IMG/VR virus record: IMGVR_UViG_3300023223_000437
Coordinates: 1 to 32,161 of that record
Length of the DNA stretch: 32,161 nucleotides
Direction: 5' to 3' (one strand)
Origin: a virus
Shown here: positions 21,018 through 29,977 of the stretch, piece after piece
Position numbering within the stretch: the stretch's first letter is position 1
Layout: each line of letters opens with the position of its first letter
The notes under the pieces: generated by a model
What the model was told of the DNA's origin: nothing
Database searches by the model: none
The model's input: the letters and a program-made list of their open reading frames with translations, nothing else
Position numbers and translations under genes: made by a program

Positions 21018-23495
21018 ATGGCAAAGAAACGTAACGTAAGAAAGAAAGTCTCACATCCCAGGAAAATTATAAACCCAGATGCAGCCAGAGAAGTCCTGGA
21101 TTTCTCACAACTAGATTCCCTACAAGGCTTAGCCAAAGACCAACTCAAACTAGAAATAGACGGTATCGAAAGAGGTATTGCCAAGTACCAACAGATAATA
21201 GACACAACAGACACAGGAGATACCCCTGCCGGGGAAAAGATTATCAGAAATATCATAGCCCCTCTAGCTTCCGGCCTGGCTTCTATTCAGGCGGGAGACG
21301 TTCGCAAGCATAGTCTCGATCTGCTGCCCTACATAGCCATATTAGATCCAGACAGAATAGCCTACATAACCACAAAAGTAGTTATTGATGTCCTGTCTGA
21401 AAAGGAGGACAACGGTTTGGGCTTCATAGGCTTATCTCTCTCCATAGGCAACTCTATTTATGACGATAGGATGTTGACTCTGGCCAAGAAATATCACATG
21501 TCAGACGTAGAGCAATTAAGAAAGCTGTGGTCAACAGAAACCAGAACTTTCTCCAAGAAAATTTACAAGTCTGTGGATATTGTAGATCCCGAACTTGACT
21601 GGGAAGATGGGATGGCACATAAACTGGGGAAGTTTCTGCTTAAATCCATGTTGAATTATACCGGGGCGGTGGAAATTTATATGGAACCAATGGCAGGTAG
21701 GAAATCCCGCTTTCAAAAAGTATATCTACATGAAGATACTGTAAAAGCCCTGGAGAATTACCACCACAATAATGAACTACTGCGGCCAGAGTTTATGCCT
21801 ATGGTTATTCCGCCTATACCCTGGCAAGATCAGACAGACGGCGGGTATACTGTACTTCAGAAGCCGTTAATAAATTATAGACATTTACGAGGCAGACCAA
21901 TAGACGCTGCGCCGGAGATGCCTGAAGTATTCAAGGCAGTTAATAGAATACAGGCTGTCCCCTGGAAAATAAACGAAAGAGTCTACGGAATAGCCCAGAG
22001 ATTATATCAGGATGAAGGAACTATACCTGGAATGGATATAACCACAAAGCCCATTCCCCCACTCCTTTCCGATACAGACAAGGAAGATCCAGAACTTATG
22101 AAAGAGTGGAAAGCCATAGCCCATGACATACATACTCATAACAGGCAAGCCCGGTCCAGGAGATTCTCCTTATACTCAAACCTACAATTAGCCGGGAGAT
22201 TTATAAACTCAGCGGAGATATATTTCCCATACCATTTAGATTGGCGGGGGAGAGTGTATCCCATACCCGGCTGGCTACATCCACAAGGAAATGATTTGGC
22301 TAGGGGGCTGTTGCAATTCGCGGAAGGTAAAGCTCTCGAAGAATCCGGCACACTTGCCATAGCAGTACATGTTGCAAATCTTTTTGGCCAGAGCCTACTA
22401 TCGGAAGACAAGAGGCTGGACTGGATTGCAAAGAATTGGAATAAGCTTTTACAGTCGGCGCAAGAGCCCACCAACGAGCCGAGATTCTGGACTACAGCCG
22501 AAAAACCCTTTACAGCACTGGCCGCAATCTTTGAATTGATTGAGGCAAACGAAGAACCAGACTACATTTCATACGTTCCAGTCAGTGTTGACGGTACTTG
22601 TAACGGCCTTCAGTGGATCTCTGCACTGGCTTTAGATCCTGTCGGAGCCAAGAATGTGAACCTGGGTCCCGCAAACTCGCCCGCAGATGCCTACACGGAA
22701 GTGGGAAAAATTGTCATAAAAAAGGTCCTGGAAGCTGTAGAAAACAAGGATGAAAACGCTCCAATATGGGCAGAAATCCTGCAAACAAAGGGGAATCACA
22801 GGAAATTATTCAAAACTCCAGCCATGACCTACGGCTACGGGGTGACTCAATACGGAGTTGCCCGGCAGATCCAGGAAGCAGGCTATTTTGACATTTTACC
22901 GTTAAATGTCAACAGGTTTTCGCGCATTTTTTGGCTCGCTGAAATAGTTTTGGCGAGCATCGAAGAGGTAGTTCCGTCTGCAAAATCGGTTATGACCTTC
23001 CTCCAGCACATGATTTTTCCCCTTGTAGACACCAATAAAGACTTGGTTTGGACATCTCCCAGCGGATTCAAAGTCTATCATTCCTACGCTAAATACTCCA
23101 GGGAAACCATGCGAACGGTGGTGGGAGACATCTCTCTAAAGAAAGGATTCGAGGCAAAGATAGATAAAACCAAGCAAATAAAAGGAATTGCCCCCAATTT
23201 CATTCACTCCCTGGACGCAGCACATTTAATTTCTGTCATAAATTCCTGTGAAAACTTCGCAATTTCCCCTACTCACGACAGTTTTGCCTACCATGCCTGC
23301 AATATAGAGGCCGCGCAGGATTGTATCAGGAGGACATTTGTTAAAATGAATGTAGAAAAAGGCAATATACTAGAGGATTTCAGGGAACAGGTGCTTGAGC
23401 AGAACAGGGATTTATGTACATTATTTCCAGAAGTTCCTGACCGTGGAGACTTTGATATTACAAAAACTCTCAATTCCCGCTACTTTTTTAATTAG
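21018..23495 (+). CDS. Single-subunit DNA-dependent RNA polymerase (T7-type)
   Basis: An 825-residue polymerase (T7 gp1 has 883) that transcribes phage late genes from its own promoters. Motif A is VDGTCNGLQ (D525), motif B R595-x3-K599-x3-M603-x3-Y607-G608 and motif C HDS with D754, all aligning in order with D537, R627/K631/Y639 and D812 of T7. The DWRGRVYP segment near 400-410 is the conserved DxRGR region. It sits at the end of the replication block, directly upstream of the virion genes, as in phiKMV-like phages and unlike T7, where gene 1 is early. Start ATG 21018 has an AGGTAAG site. Confidence 0.95.
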   Translation: MAKKRNVRKKVSHPRKIINPDAAREVLDFSQLDSLQGLAKDQLKLEIDGIERGIAKYQQIIDTTDTGDTPAGEKIIRNIIAPLASGLASIQAGDVRKHSLDLLPYIAILDPDRIAYITTKVVIDVLSEKEDNGLGFIGLSLSIGNSIYDDRMLTLAKKYHMSDVEQLRKLWSTETRTFSKKIYKSVDIVDPELDWEDGMAHKLGKFLLKSMLNYTGAVEIYMEPMAGRKSRFQKVYLHEDTVKALENYHHNNELLRPEFMPMVIPPIPWQDQTDGGYTVLQKPLINYRHLRGRPIDAAPEMPEVFKAVNRIQAVPWKINERVYGIAQRLYQDEGTIPGMDITTKPIPPLLSDTDKEDPELMKEWKAIAHDIHTHNRQARSRRFSLYSNLQLAGRFINSAEIYFPYHLDWRGRVYPIPGWLHPQGNDLARGLLQFAEGKALEESGTLAIAVHVANLFGQSLLSEDKRLDWIAKNWNKLLQSAQEPTNEPRFWTTAEKPFTALAAIFELIEANEEPDYISYVPVSVDGTCNGLQWISALALDPVGAKNVNLGPANSPADAYTEVGKIVIKKVLEAVENKDENAPIWAEILQTKGNHRKLFKTPAMTYGYGVTQYGVARQIQEAGYFDILPLNVNRFSRIFWLAEIVLASIEEVVPSAKSVMTFLQHMIFPLVDTNKDLVWTSPSGFKVYHSYAKYSRETMRTVVGDISLKKGFEAKIDKTKQIKGIAPNFIHSLDAAHLISVINSCENFAISPTHDSFAYHACNIEAAQDCIRRTFVKMNVEKGNILEDFREQVLEQNRDLCTLFPEVPDRGDFDITKTLNSRYFFN

Positions 23496-23501
23496 GAAAA
23501 A

Positions 23502-23708
23502 ATGGAAGCAAAGACTATTAAATCAGACGCAGTTCTTATTTCGGCAGAGGAGCTTGAGGCGGAAGTTATCAATGTTTTTGCGGAAGATATGCACATTACT
23601 GCTGACACTTCTGTGGATAAAATCAGATTTTGGGCAGGACAAAAGGAAGTTCTGGACTGTCTTAGAAGGCTGATTAGTGAGAAAAGAGGAAATCCTCTGG
23701 CTACATGA
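23502..23708 (+). CDS. Unknown small protein, 68 aa
   Basis: Starts six bases after the RNA polymerase stop with a TAGGAAAA site. An acidic helical protein (LISAEELEAEVINVFAEDM) ending in a basic segment. It overlaps the next gene by 32 bases. No family recognised. Confidence 0.55.
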   Translation: MEAKTIKSDAVLISAEELEAEVINVFAEDMHITADTSVDKIRFWAGQKEVLDCLRRLISEKRGNPLAT

Positions 23709-24147
23709 TTTTAATATCGAGCAAGCTCTCCCGGTCCTGCACAATCTCCGGGAGTATGACCAATTAGAAACAAACGCTTCCGGCTTCAATCCGTTCGATC
23801 ACAGCGAATTAATCGAATCTGCTCTGGATGGAGCGACTTCTAAATGGCTGGGAATCTGTGAAAACCATCCCATTTGTGTCGGTGGGTTGTCAAAATTGGA
23901 TACTCTCGTACTCGAAGCATGGTTTTTAGCCTCAAACCGGATCAGGAGAAGACACTTTATTGACATTACAGAAAAAGCATGTACCATATTGGAACAATTT
24001 TCTCATTATGAAATACAAGTTTTGGTCTGGAATAATCACAAAATAAGCCACGTGTGGCTAGAAAGGCTGGGTTTTAATAAAACTGGCTGGGAAAAAAATA
24101 TCAAAACAGGAGAGATTTTCTTCTTTTATGTTAAATCCCGTGTGTAA
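23677..24147 (+). CDS. GNAT-like acyltransferase / virion-associated protein (GTG start)
   Basis: A 156-residue protein with GTG start at 23677 and GAAGG upstream. The first recognisable feature is a helical N-terminal half; the second half ends in a VWLERLGFNKTGW segment, the typical A/W-x-x-F/L-E-x-L-GF motif near the C-terminus of GNAT acetyltransferases, followed by a final strand FFFYVK. T7-like phages carry GNAT-like internal virion proteins (gp13 type) among late genes, so it may be a virion component and not an enzyme. The acetyl-CoA loop (R/Q-x-x-G-x-G/A) is not evident. Confidence 0.6.
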   Translation: MRKEEILWLHDFNIEQALPVLHNLREYDQLETNASGFNPFDHSELIESALDGATSKWLGICENHPICVGGLSKLDTLVLEAWFLASNRIRRRHFIDITEKACTILEQFSHYEIQVLVWNNHKISHVWLERLGFNKTGWEKNIKTGEIFFFYVKSRV

Positions 24148-24403
24148 TCCAGCCGCAGCGGCCTTTTTTACTGTGGCAGGGACAGCAGTTGCATCTCAGA
24201 TTGCAAAACCAAAACGGCCCCCGCCCACAATACAGATACCTGAGCCAGCGGCTAAAGGTGAAACGGCTGTCCGGGCAGAAGAATCCGCCAGGAGTAGGCT
24301 TTTATCTGAACAGGAAGCTGGCCGGACCCGTAGACGGAGACTGCGTTTGCGTGGAGCTACACAAGAGCCCGCTGAAATTGGGTTGAAAATTCCGATTATC
24401 TAA
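24128..24403 (+). CDS. gp7.3-like small virion / tail assembly protein
   Basis: A 91-residue protein. It starts MLNPVCNPAAAAFFTVAG and ends with a basic Arg-rich tract (GRTRRRRLRLRG) and a hydrophobic KIPII end. T7-like phages have a protein of this length and composition (gp7.3: Ala/Lys-rich, Arg-rich C-terminus) directly before the portal gene. It overlaps both neighbours (20 bases upstream, one base with the portal). Assignment by position and composition. Confidence 0.6.
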   Translation: MLNPVCNPAAAAFFTVAGTAVASQIAKPKRPPPTIQIPEPAAKGETAVRAEESARSRLLSEQEAGRTRRRRLRLRGATQEPAEIGLKIPII

Positions 24404-26031
24404 TGGCGAGTTTTTCTACACAAGCTGCCAAAGGATCCGCCGGAAAATCGGGGCAAACTACCGTAAAAGGTAGATATGATGCACTGACAAGCGTAAGGTC
24501 TGGGGTGCTCGAACGAGCAAGAACGGCTGCGGAAATAACAATTCCGGGATTATTGCCCAGAGCAGGCTCTACAGAAACAAACGATTTACCTATTCCCAAT
24601 CAAAGCATGGGGGCCAGGTCTGTGACGAATCTCAGCTCCCGCTTGATGATTGCTTTGTTTCCACCCAATAGATCCTTTTTCCGTTTTCGTCTGCCTAAAG
24701 AATTACAGGAAGAGTTTGAAGAGTCTGGCGAGTTTGAGGAGTCTCAAATTGAAAACGCATTGGCCGAAAACGAGCAAATTGTTACAGATAAATTTGAGTC
24801 CACGGCTTCCCGGCAACAGGTTTTTATAGCCATCCAGCACTTAATTGTGGCTGGAAATTACATGCTTAAAGTGGAGGAAGACAACTCTCTGCGGGGATTC
24901 CGGCTGGATCAATTCGTTGTTTCCAGGGATGCCAGGGGAAATGTAAAGGAAATTGTAACACAGGAAAACGTGGCCTGGGAGACTTTAGATAAAAGAATCC
25001 GCAGAAAAGTAGCCAAACCTGACATTTCCGTTTCCCAGGAAGTCCCTGCGAATACTGCCGACAGTAATAAAGTGGGCGGAAATGATATAGATGTCTACAC
25101 CCAAATAAAATTCGATCCCAGCAAAAGAAAGAAAAAGAGATGGGTTGTGAAGCAGGAAATTGACGGGAAAATTGTACAGACAGGCAGCTTTGAAGTCAAT
25201 CCGTTTCTACCTATACGGTGGTTTGCTGTGTCTGGGGAGAATTATGGCCGCAGCCATGTAGAGGAAAACATTGGAGATTTAGCTGCTCTGGACGGACTAT
25301 CAAAATCTATTCTGGATGCAGCCGTGGCTTCTGCCCGGATTCTTTTGCTGCGTAATCCCGCCGGGCTGACAAAAGAGGAGGATTTAGCCAGGGGCGAAAA
25401 CGGAGATATTATTAATGGGCGTGAGGATGATGTCGCTTTCCTCCAGGTGGGGAAATTTGCAGACATGCAAGTAGCCGCGCAAGAGGCTGGGGTTTTAAGG
25501 GATGGAATTGGCTTTGCATTCCTTTTGAATACCAGCCTTCAGCGAGACGGGGAAAGAGTTACCGCCACAGAGATTAGAACTCTGGCTCAAGAGCTGGAAG
25601 GCACTTTGGGGGGAGTTTTCTCTCACCTTGCCAACGAATTGCAGCGCCCGTATCTCCGGCGCATGATTACCCAGCTCCAGAAAAACGGGGAATTGGCTGT
25701 ATTTGATGAGACGGATGTTAAATTTGAAATTCTCACCGGGCTTGAGGCTCTGGGCAGGGAAGCGGATCTGGTCAACATTCAGACGCTTACTCAATTACTA
25801 CAGGCACTGCCGGAATCAGCACAAGATACAGTTAAATGGAATCAGATTGTAAAAAAGATAGTGATAGCACTGAATCTCGATCTTGAAAGTGCAGTAAAAT
25901 CGAATGATGAATTAGAGGCAGAACAAGCCACTGAATTCCAACAACAAATAGCTGTGGCCGGAGCGCAATCCGCAGCAGAATCTGGGGGCCAAGTGGCTGG
26001 CCAGAATATAGCGCAAGCAGCAACAGGTTAA
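24403..26031 (+). CDS. Portal (head-tail connector) protein, T7 gp8-like
   Basis: A 542-residue protein; T7 gp8 is 536. The dodecameric portal forms the DNA gate and joins head to tail. Family features: N-terminal R-x3-LERARTAAEITIPGLLP, then LSSRLMIALFPPN-x-SFFRF, an HLIVAGNYMLKV strand-helix, and the ENIGDLAALDGLSKSILDAA helix typical of podovirus connectors. A further conserved segment is R-D-G-E-R-V-T-A-T-E-I. The C-terminus is Gln/Ala-rich. It starts at the stop of the gp7.3-like gene and precedes the scaffold gene, the standard podovirus order. Confidence 0.95.
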   Translation: MASFSTQAAKGSAGKSGQTTVKGRYDALTSVRSGVLERARTAAEITIPGLLPRAGSTETNDLPIPNQSMGARSVTNLSSRLMIALFPPNRSFFRFRLPKELQEEFEESGEFEESQIENALAENEQIVTDKFESTASRQQVFIAIQHLIVAGNYMLKVEEDNSLRGFRLDQFVVSRDARGNVKEIVTQENVAWETLDKRIRRKVAKPDISVSQEVPANTADSNKVGGNDIDVYTQIKFDPSKRKKKRWVVKQEIDGKIVQTGSFEVNPFLPIRWFAVSGENYGRSHVEENIGDLAALDGLSKSILDAAVASARILLLRNPAGLTKEEDLARGENGDIINGREDDVAFLQVGKFADMQVAAQEAGVLRDGIGFAFLLNTSLQRDGERVTATEIRTLAQELEGTLGGVFSHLANELQRPYLRRMITQLQKNGELAVFDETDVKFEILTGLEALGREADLVNIQTLTQLLQALPESAQDTVKWNQIVKKIVIALNLDLESAVKSNDELEAEQATEFQQQIAVAGAQSAAESGGQVAGQNIAQAATG

Positions 26032-26047
26032 ATACGGAGGTATAACC

Positions 26048-26908
26048 ATGCCAGAACCAGCAACAACGACAGTTCCATTAGACGATAATTTCGGTGCAGG
26101 AGACGGAGTAGCAGACGTTGCTGCCGATCCGGTAGAAGATACGCCGGAGGCAATGGCAGCAAAAGCAAAAGCCTATGACGAAAGAAATGCAGGGGAAACT
26201 CCCGCAGAACCGGACACTTCTGGAGTACCCGCCATGCCAGCAGGGGGGCATGAGAAGTTCTACAACAAGGCAACTGGGGAATATAACTGGGAAAACCACT
26301 CGACTGAGCTTCAGTTCAAGTTGGATAATCAACAGCCAGGAGAACCCACTGCCCCTAAAAAGGTTCAAATTAAAGAGCCTAAAAAGGGAGGGGAGGTGGA
26401 TCCGACTGCTCAAATGCAGCAAGTTTTCGATACGATGGCTGAAGATTTTGAGACAAATGGTGAACTTTCTGAAGCAAACAGGAAAACTCTGGGGGATATG
26501 GGTTTCCCAAAAGCCGTGGTGGATACCTATTTGAACGGACTCCAGGCCACGAATGAGCTGACCGCAACCAAAAGTACAGAGATTATGGGAAGCCAGGAAA
26601 AACTCGATGCTGTGATGAAATGGGCATCTGGTAATATGACTGCCGCCCAGAGAACTGCCATAAATGCAGACCTCGCAAATCCTGAAATGCTAGAGATTAC
26701 TTTACTAGGATTGCAGGCACGATATAATAATGCCATTGGAACTGACGGAGAACCCGCTTTGATTGATGGAGATGCTACTGGAGGAGAAGCTGTTGTAGCT
26801 TACGAGACCGCCGAGCAGCACAGGGCTGATATAAAAAAGCCTGAATATAAAACGAGCCCCAAATTTCGCCAGGAAGTTATGCGAAAATTAGCGGCTTCAA
26901 CATGGTGA
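26048..26908 (+). CDS. Capsid scaffolding protein, T7 gp9-like
   Basis: A 286-residue acidic assembly protein (T7 gp9 has 307) that guides capsid formation and leaves the head. The N-terminal half is disordered and Ala/Pro/Asp-rich. The family's FYN-x-TGEYNWENHS motif is at about residues 71-83. Helical segments follow (residues about 115-230), and the basic C-terminus ends with KFRQEVMRKLAAS, the part that normally contacts the capsid protein. Strong TACGGAGG site. The next gene is not the capsid gene, which is unusual. Confidence 0.9.
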   Translation: MPEPATTTVPLDDNFGAGDGVADVAADPVEDTPEAMAAKAKAYDERNAGETPAEPDTSGVPAMPAGGHEKFYNKATGEYNWENHSTELQFKLDNQQPGEPTAPKKVQIKEPKKGGEVDPTAQMQQVFDTMAEDFETNGELSEANRKTLGDMGFPKAVVDTYLNGLQATNELTATKSTEIMGSQEKLDAVMKWASGNMTAAQRTAINADLANPEMLEITLLGLQARYNNAIGTDGEPALIDGDATGGEAVVAYETAEQHRADIKKPEYKTSPKFRQEVMRKLAASTW

Positions 26909-26924
26909 ACTTGGAGCTTTAATT

Positions 26925-28862
26925 ATGATCGCAGCTAAAACACACGTAAAAACAAATTTCCAGTCGTTTTCCACGCCACTAATATCTTTAGAGGATTTCC
27001 AAGCTCTCTGGGATTCTACCATTGATCTGCAAGACAGCACCGGGGCGGCAAACTTTTCTGGATCCGGCGCGCCCGGAATCAACAACGATATAAACGACAC
27101 GGTAAATGCGTCAAACGGAGTTGGTTTTACTATCGGATCTCTCTGGATAGACACAGGTTCGAGTCCCAGGGAATCTTACAGATGCGCCGACAATGCGGAT
27201 GGGGCTGCCGTTTGGCTGAATACCTCTGTAGAAATCGGAGATCTTGGGACTATGGCTCTCGTAAATTCTCCGGTTCCCATTGCAAACGGAGGCACTGCGA
27301 GCACGACTGCCGCCGCAGCCCGGATTGCTTTGGATTTGGAAATCGGGGTTGATGTTCAAGCCTTTGACGCCACCAACGCTACGTCAGGCTCAACAAACAC
27401 ATTCACAAACAAAACGTTCGATGCAAATGGCACAGGAAATAGCATTTCTAATATAGACGTTGCTGATCTATCTAACGGCACTGATGGCGAATTAATTACC
27501 TGGGATTCTTCGGGAGTTGCTGCCACTGTCGCAGTAGGATCTGCCGGACAGGTTTTGACTTCTAACGGAATCGGAGTTGCACCAACTTTTCAGGCTGCTG
27601 GCGGGGCTTCTTTACCTGTAACAGACGATACTTCTATTGTAGAAAATTTGGCAGATCCTACAAAAGAGATTAGATTTGATGCCAGCGCAATAACCACTGC
27701 GACTGTTCGAGTTATAACAATGCCTGACGCTGACGTAGACTTGGGTGCTTTTATTACAGCATCCTCATCCGACACGCTCACAAATAAAACATTTGATGCA
27801 AACGACACAGGAAATAGTCTTAGTAATGTGGATATTGCAGACCTCGCAAACGGTACTGATGGCGAACTTATTACCTGGGATACTGCTGGAGCAGCGGCTA
27901 CTGTTGCAGTAGGGACTGCTGGACAGGTCTTGACTTCTAACGGAGTCGGAGCTGCGCCTACTTTTCAGGCTGGCGGTGCTGGGGATGTTGTAGGCCCAGT
28001 AAGTGCAACAGATGAAGCTATCGCTATCTATAACGGAACAACAGGAAATATTATAAAGAATAGCTTGAACACTATAACCAGCACAGGAAGATTTATTTCT
28101 GTCGATGGATCGCAAGGAAATAATACTTATAGTTTTGCAACTCAAGCGGGAAGCGGAATGTTTTTAGCGGCAGTTAATCACGTTCAAATTGGATCGGGTG
28201 GACAAGTTGGTTTGTCTATTCTTGGTAGCGGGACAGTAAATACCAATAAATTGGGGATTAGTATCATACCGACCTCAACGCTACACATGATAACAACTGG
28301 GGGCGTCTCAATCCGCATGGATACTAGTTCAGCCCTTGCAGACAGCAGAAATTATAGTTTTTCAACGGGGCAAAGCGAAAACACAGATTTTGGAATGTAT
28401 CAAAGTGATGCCAAAGATGGCAATCCGGTAGGATTAGGTGCTGCATGGCGATTCTTTTACATGCACCAGTTACTTAATTCGGGCGCAACTCAGCCGGTAA
28501 TGAGGATGGTTTTTGGTGATCCAAACAGCAGCAACACAGGAACTTGGAAGGTAGCCCATAACGAGGCAGGGTCAGAAACCGAATTATTGACGCTGCTATC
28601 GACAGGCAATTTTGGCGTCGGCGCAGGCCTTTCTCCACTGGGAAAAATACACGCCGACCAAGCATCGCTAACAGGCGCAGTCCCGGTCCTATATCTGGAT
28701 CAAGCGGACTTGAGCGAAGAGTTCATTCGTTTCGATGCCACCGATGCAGTTGGGAATCCGATTGAAAGTGTTGGGGCCAAGACTTTAACAACTACAAAGT
28801 TCATTCGCGTGAGTGTGAATGGCACAAACCTGTTCCTTCAGGCGGGAACAATAGCAGCTTAA
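26925..28862 (+). CDS. Tail-fibre-like appendage protein with internal repeat
   Basis: A 645-residue, beta-rich, Thr/Asn/Gly/Ala-rich protein, low in Lys and Cys, as in trimeric fibres. Residues about 60-100 hold GSLWIDTGSSPRESY followed by DGAAVWLNTS, and around 118 PIANGGTASTTAAAARIAL: both are standard phage fibre modules. A 64-residue unit then occurs twice (27405-27596 and 27780-27971). The C-terminal half has T-N-K-L-G-I and LHM-type strand repeats ending with a short FLQAG tail. No chaperone or peptidase domain is apparent. It stands between scaffold and downstream appendage genes, where a capsid gene is expected. Confidence 0.75.
   Translation: MIAAKTHVKTNFQSFSTPLISLEDFQALWDSTIDLQDSTGAANFSGSGAPGINNDINDTVNASNGVGFTIGSLWIDTGSSPRESYRCADNADGAAVWLNTSVEIGDLGTMALVNSPVPIANGGTASTTAAAARIALDLEIGVDVQAFDATNATSGSTNTFTNKTFDANGTGNSISNIDVADLSNGTDGELITWDSSGVAATVAVGSAGQVLTSNGIGVAPTFQAAGGASLPVTDDTSIVENLADPTKEIRFDASAITTATVRVITMPDADVDLGAFITASSSDTLTNKTFDANDTGNSLSNVDIADLANGTDGELITWDTAGAAATVAVGTAGQVLTSNGVGAAPTFQAGGAGDVVGPVSATDEAIAIYNGTTGNIIKNSLNTITSTGRFISVDGSQGNNTYSFATQAGSGMFLAAVNHVQIGSGGQVGLSILGSGTVNTNKLGISIIPTSTLHMITTGGVSIRMDTSSALADSRNYSFSTGQSENTDFGMYQSDAKDGNPVGLGAAWRFFYMHQLLNSGATQPVMRMVFGDPNSSNTGTWKVAHNEAGSETELLTLLSTGNFGVGAGLSPLGKIHADQASLTGAVPVLYLDQADLSEEFIRFDATDAVGNPIESVGAKTLTTTKFIRVSVNGTNLFLQAGTIAA
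27405..27596 (+). repeat. Intragenic 192-bp repeat, unit 1
   Basis: Encodes 64 residues starting TNKTFDANGTGNS and ending APTFQA. Unit 2 at 27780-27971 encodes the same unit with 11 substitutions by eye, all conservative except Gly to Asp. It marks a repeated beta module in the fibre shaft. Confidence 0.75.
27780..27971 (+). repeat. Intragenic 192-bp repeat, unit 2
   Basis: Second copy of the fibre module (TNKTFDANDTGNS to APTFQA). The two units are separated by about 183 bases that encode a different strand-rich segment containing T-A-T-V-R-V-I-T-M-P-D-A-D. Confidence 0.75.
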
Positions 28863-28877
28863 TAAGGAGAAATAAAG

Positions 28878-29105
28878 ATGGCACTCAAATACATGCAAAA
28901 ATATCCGAATTATACTTTGGATGAATTGACGGTTCTGACCGATGTTACGAAAGACGGCAGAACGGTTAAGGCGCAGGTAAACGATGCTGTGCTTACCAAA
29001 TTCAATGTGGATGGCTCAAGTGAAGTTATTGCCATTTTCACAACACAGGCCGAAATCGATAACTGGAAAGAGTCCTACACAGAGTTGGAGGTTGGATCTC
29101 TGTAA
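28878..29105 (+). CDS. Small structural-region protein, 75 aa
   Basis: AAGGAG nine to ten bases before the ATG. Short beta-rich protein (VLTDVTKDGRTVKAQVNDAV, then a F-x-V-D-G-S-S-E-V-I-A-I-F strand). The stop overlaps the next ATG by one base. Possibly a fibre accessory or chaperone. No family recognised. Confidence 0.6.
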   Translation: MALKYMQKYPNYTLDELTVLTDVTKDGRTVKAQVNDAVLTKFNVDGSSEVIAIFTTQAEIDNWKESYTELEVGSL

Positions 29106-29545
29106 TGTCTATTAGGCTCACAAACCAAATTTTCGTAAATGGCTTCATGGAAGCTCTGCGGTCTATCGACAACACCGCAGACTTACCTAATCAGTTTGCT
29201 TGGGATATTTGTTTATTTGTGGCAGAGTATGATGAAAAATTAAAGTCGTTTACTAAAAAAAGGACACAGATCCTAGAAAAGAATTGCATTAAAAATAAAG
29301 ACGGAACCCCGAAACTCGTTAAGTCTAAAGAGATTTTGCCCAATGGTAGGGAGGTTCCTGTGCAAGCATATACTTACGAAGAAGGGCAAGAGGAAAAAGA
29401 GCTGAAAGTATTAAGGGACTTTGAAAAATGTGAAATTGGTTTCAAAAACTTCGATAAGTTTCAAGTAAATCTTGCTGACTTCAAAACCATGCCTAAACCT
29501 AAATATCTTCGGGCTTTAGATGGAATACTCGATGTCAGAAAATGA
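29105..29545 (+). CDS. DUF1617-like phage protein (tentative), 146 aa
   Basis: Starts at the one-base stop overlap. The pattern IRLTNQIFVNGFMEALRSI, then LPNQFAWDICLFVAEYDEKL, then a Lys-rich helix with a K-N-K-D-G turn, resembles small proteins of the DUF1617 type found near tail genes of other phages, whose role is not known. The end is basic with Lys/Tyr/Leu. ATGA coupling to the coiled-coil membrane protein. Confidence 0.5.
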   Translation: MSIRLTNQIFVNGFMEALRSIDNTADLPNQFAWDICLFVAEYDEKLKSFTKKRTQILEKNCIKNKDGTPKLVKSKEILPNGREVPVQAYTYEEGQEEKELKVLRDFEKCEIGFKNFDKFQVNLADFKTMPKPKYLRALDGILDVRK

Positions 29546-29967
29546 GCGATCCAGTAACCAAGCTCGAACTGATCGAGATATTAACCGAGCGGGAAAATAC
29601 GCTCAGTGTGCAAATAACTACCACTATTCGAGATCTTGTAAATGGTAACCTAAAAGCCACTATTCAGGACTTTGAAATGAAGTCACTGAAGGCACACCAA
29701 GAAATAACTAACACAATTACAAAAATAAGTTCAGATCATATCGAAGCCACAAACAAGATAAACCTGGTATTGAGAGACTTACAAAACGCAAGCAAAAAAG
29801 CATTAGGCCACACTCAAAGATTGTTTGAAATAACAGATGATATTAAAGACCAAAAACTTCCAGGAATTACCAAGCACTTGGACCAACAAAGAGGCGCAAT
29901 GAAATTTTGGGGTGTTATGTGCGCGATAGCAGCCGCAGCAGCCGGACTAGTTGCTGCACTAAAATAA
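29542..29967 (+). CDS. Coiled-coil protein with C-terminal membrane anchor (holin/XhlA-like topology), 141 aa
   Basis: Residues about 1-110 are a long amphipathic coiled coil (Ile/Leu heptads, many Thr/Asn/Lys). The C-terminus FWGVMCAIAAAAAGLVAALK is one membrane segment ending in Lys. This is the XhlA-like arrangement of phage holin partners and of some tail anchor proteins. No endolysin is seen nearby, so a lysis role is only suggested by topology. Confidence 0.55.
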   Translation: MSDPVTKLELIEILTERENTLSVQITTTIRDLVNGNLKATIQDFEMKSLKAHQEITNTITKISSDHIEATNKINLVLRDLQNASKKALGHTQRLFEITDDIKDQKLPGITKHLDQQRGAMKFWGVMCAIAAAAAGLVAALK

Positions 29968-29977
29968 GGAGAATACA

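Noticed and set aside
27156-27167. GGTTCGAGTCCC, identical to a tRNA T-loop
   Set aside because: The flanking bases do not form the T-stem, and no acceptor, D or anticodon arms are present. It is coding sequence of the fibre gene.
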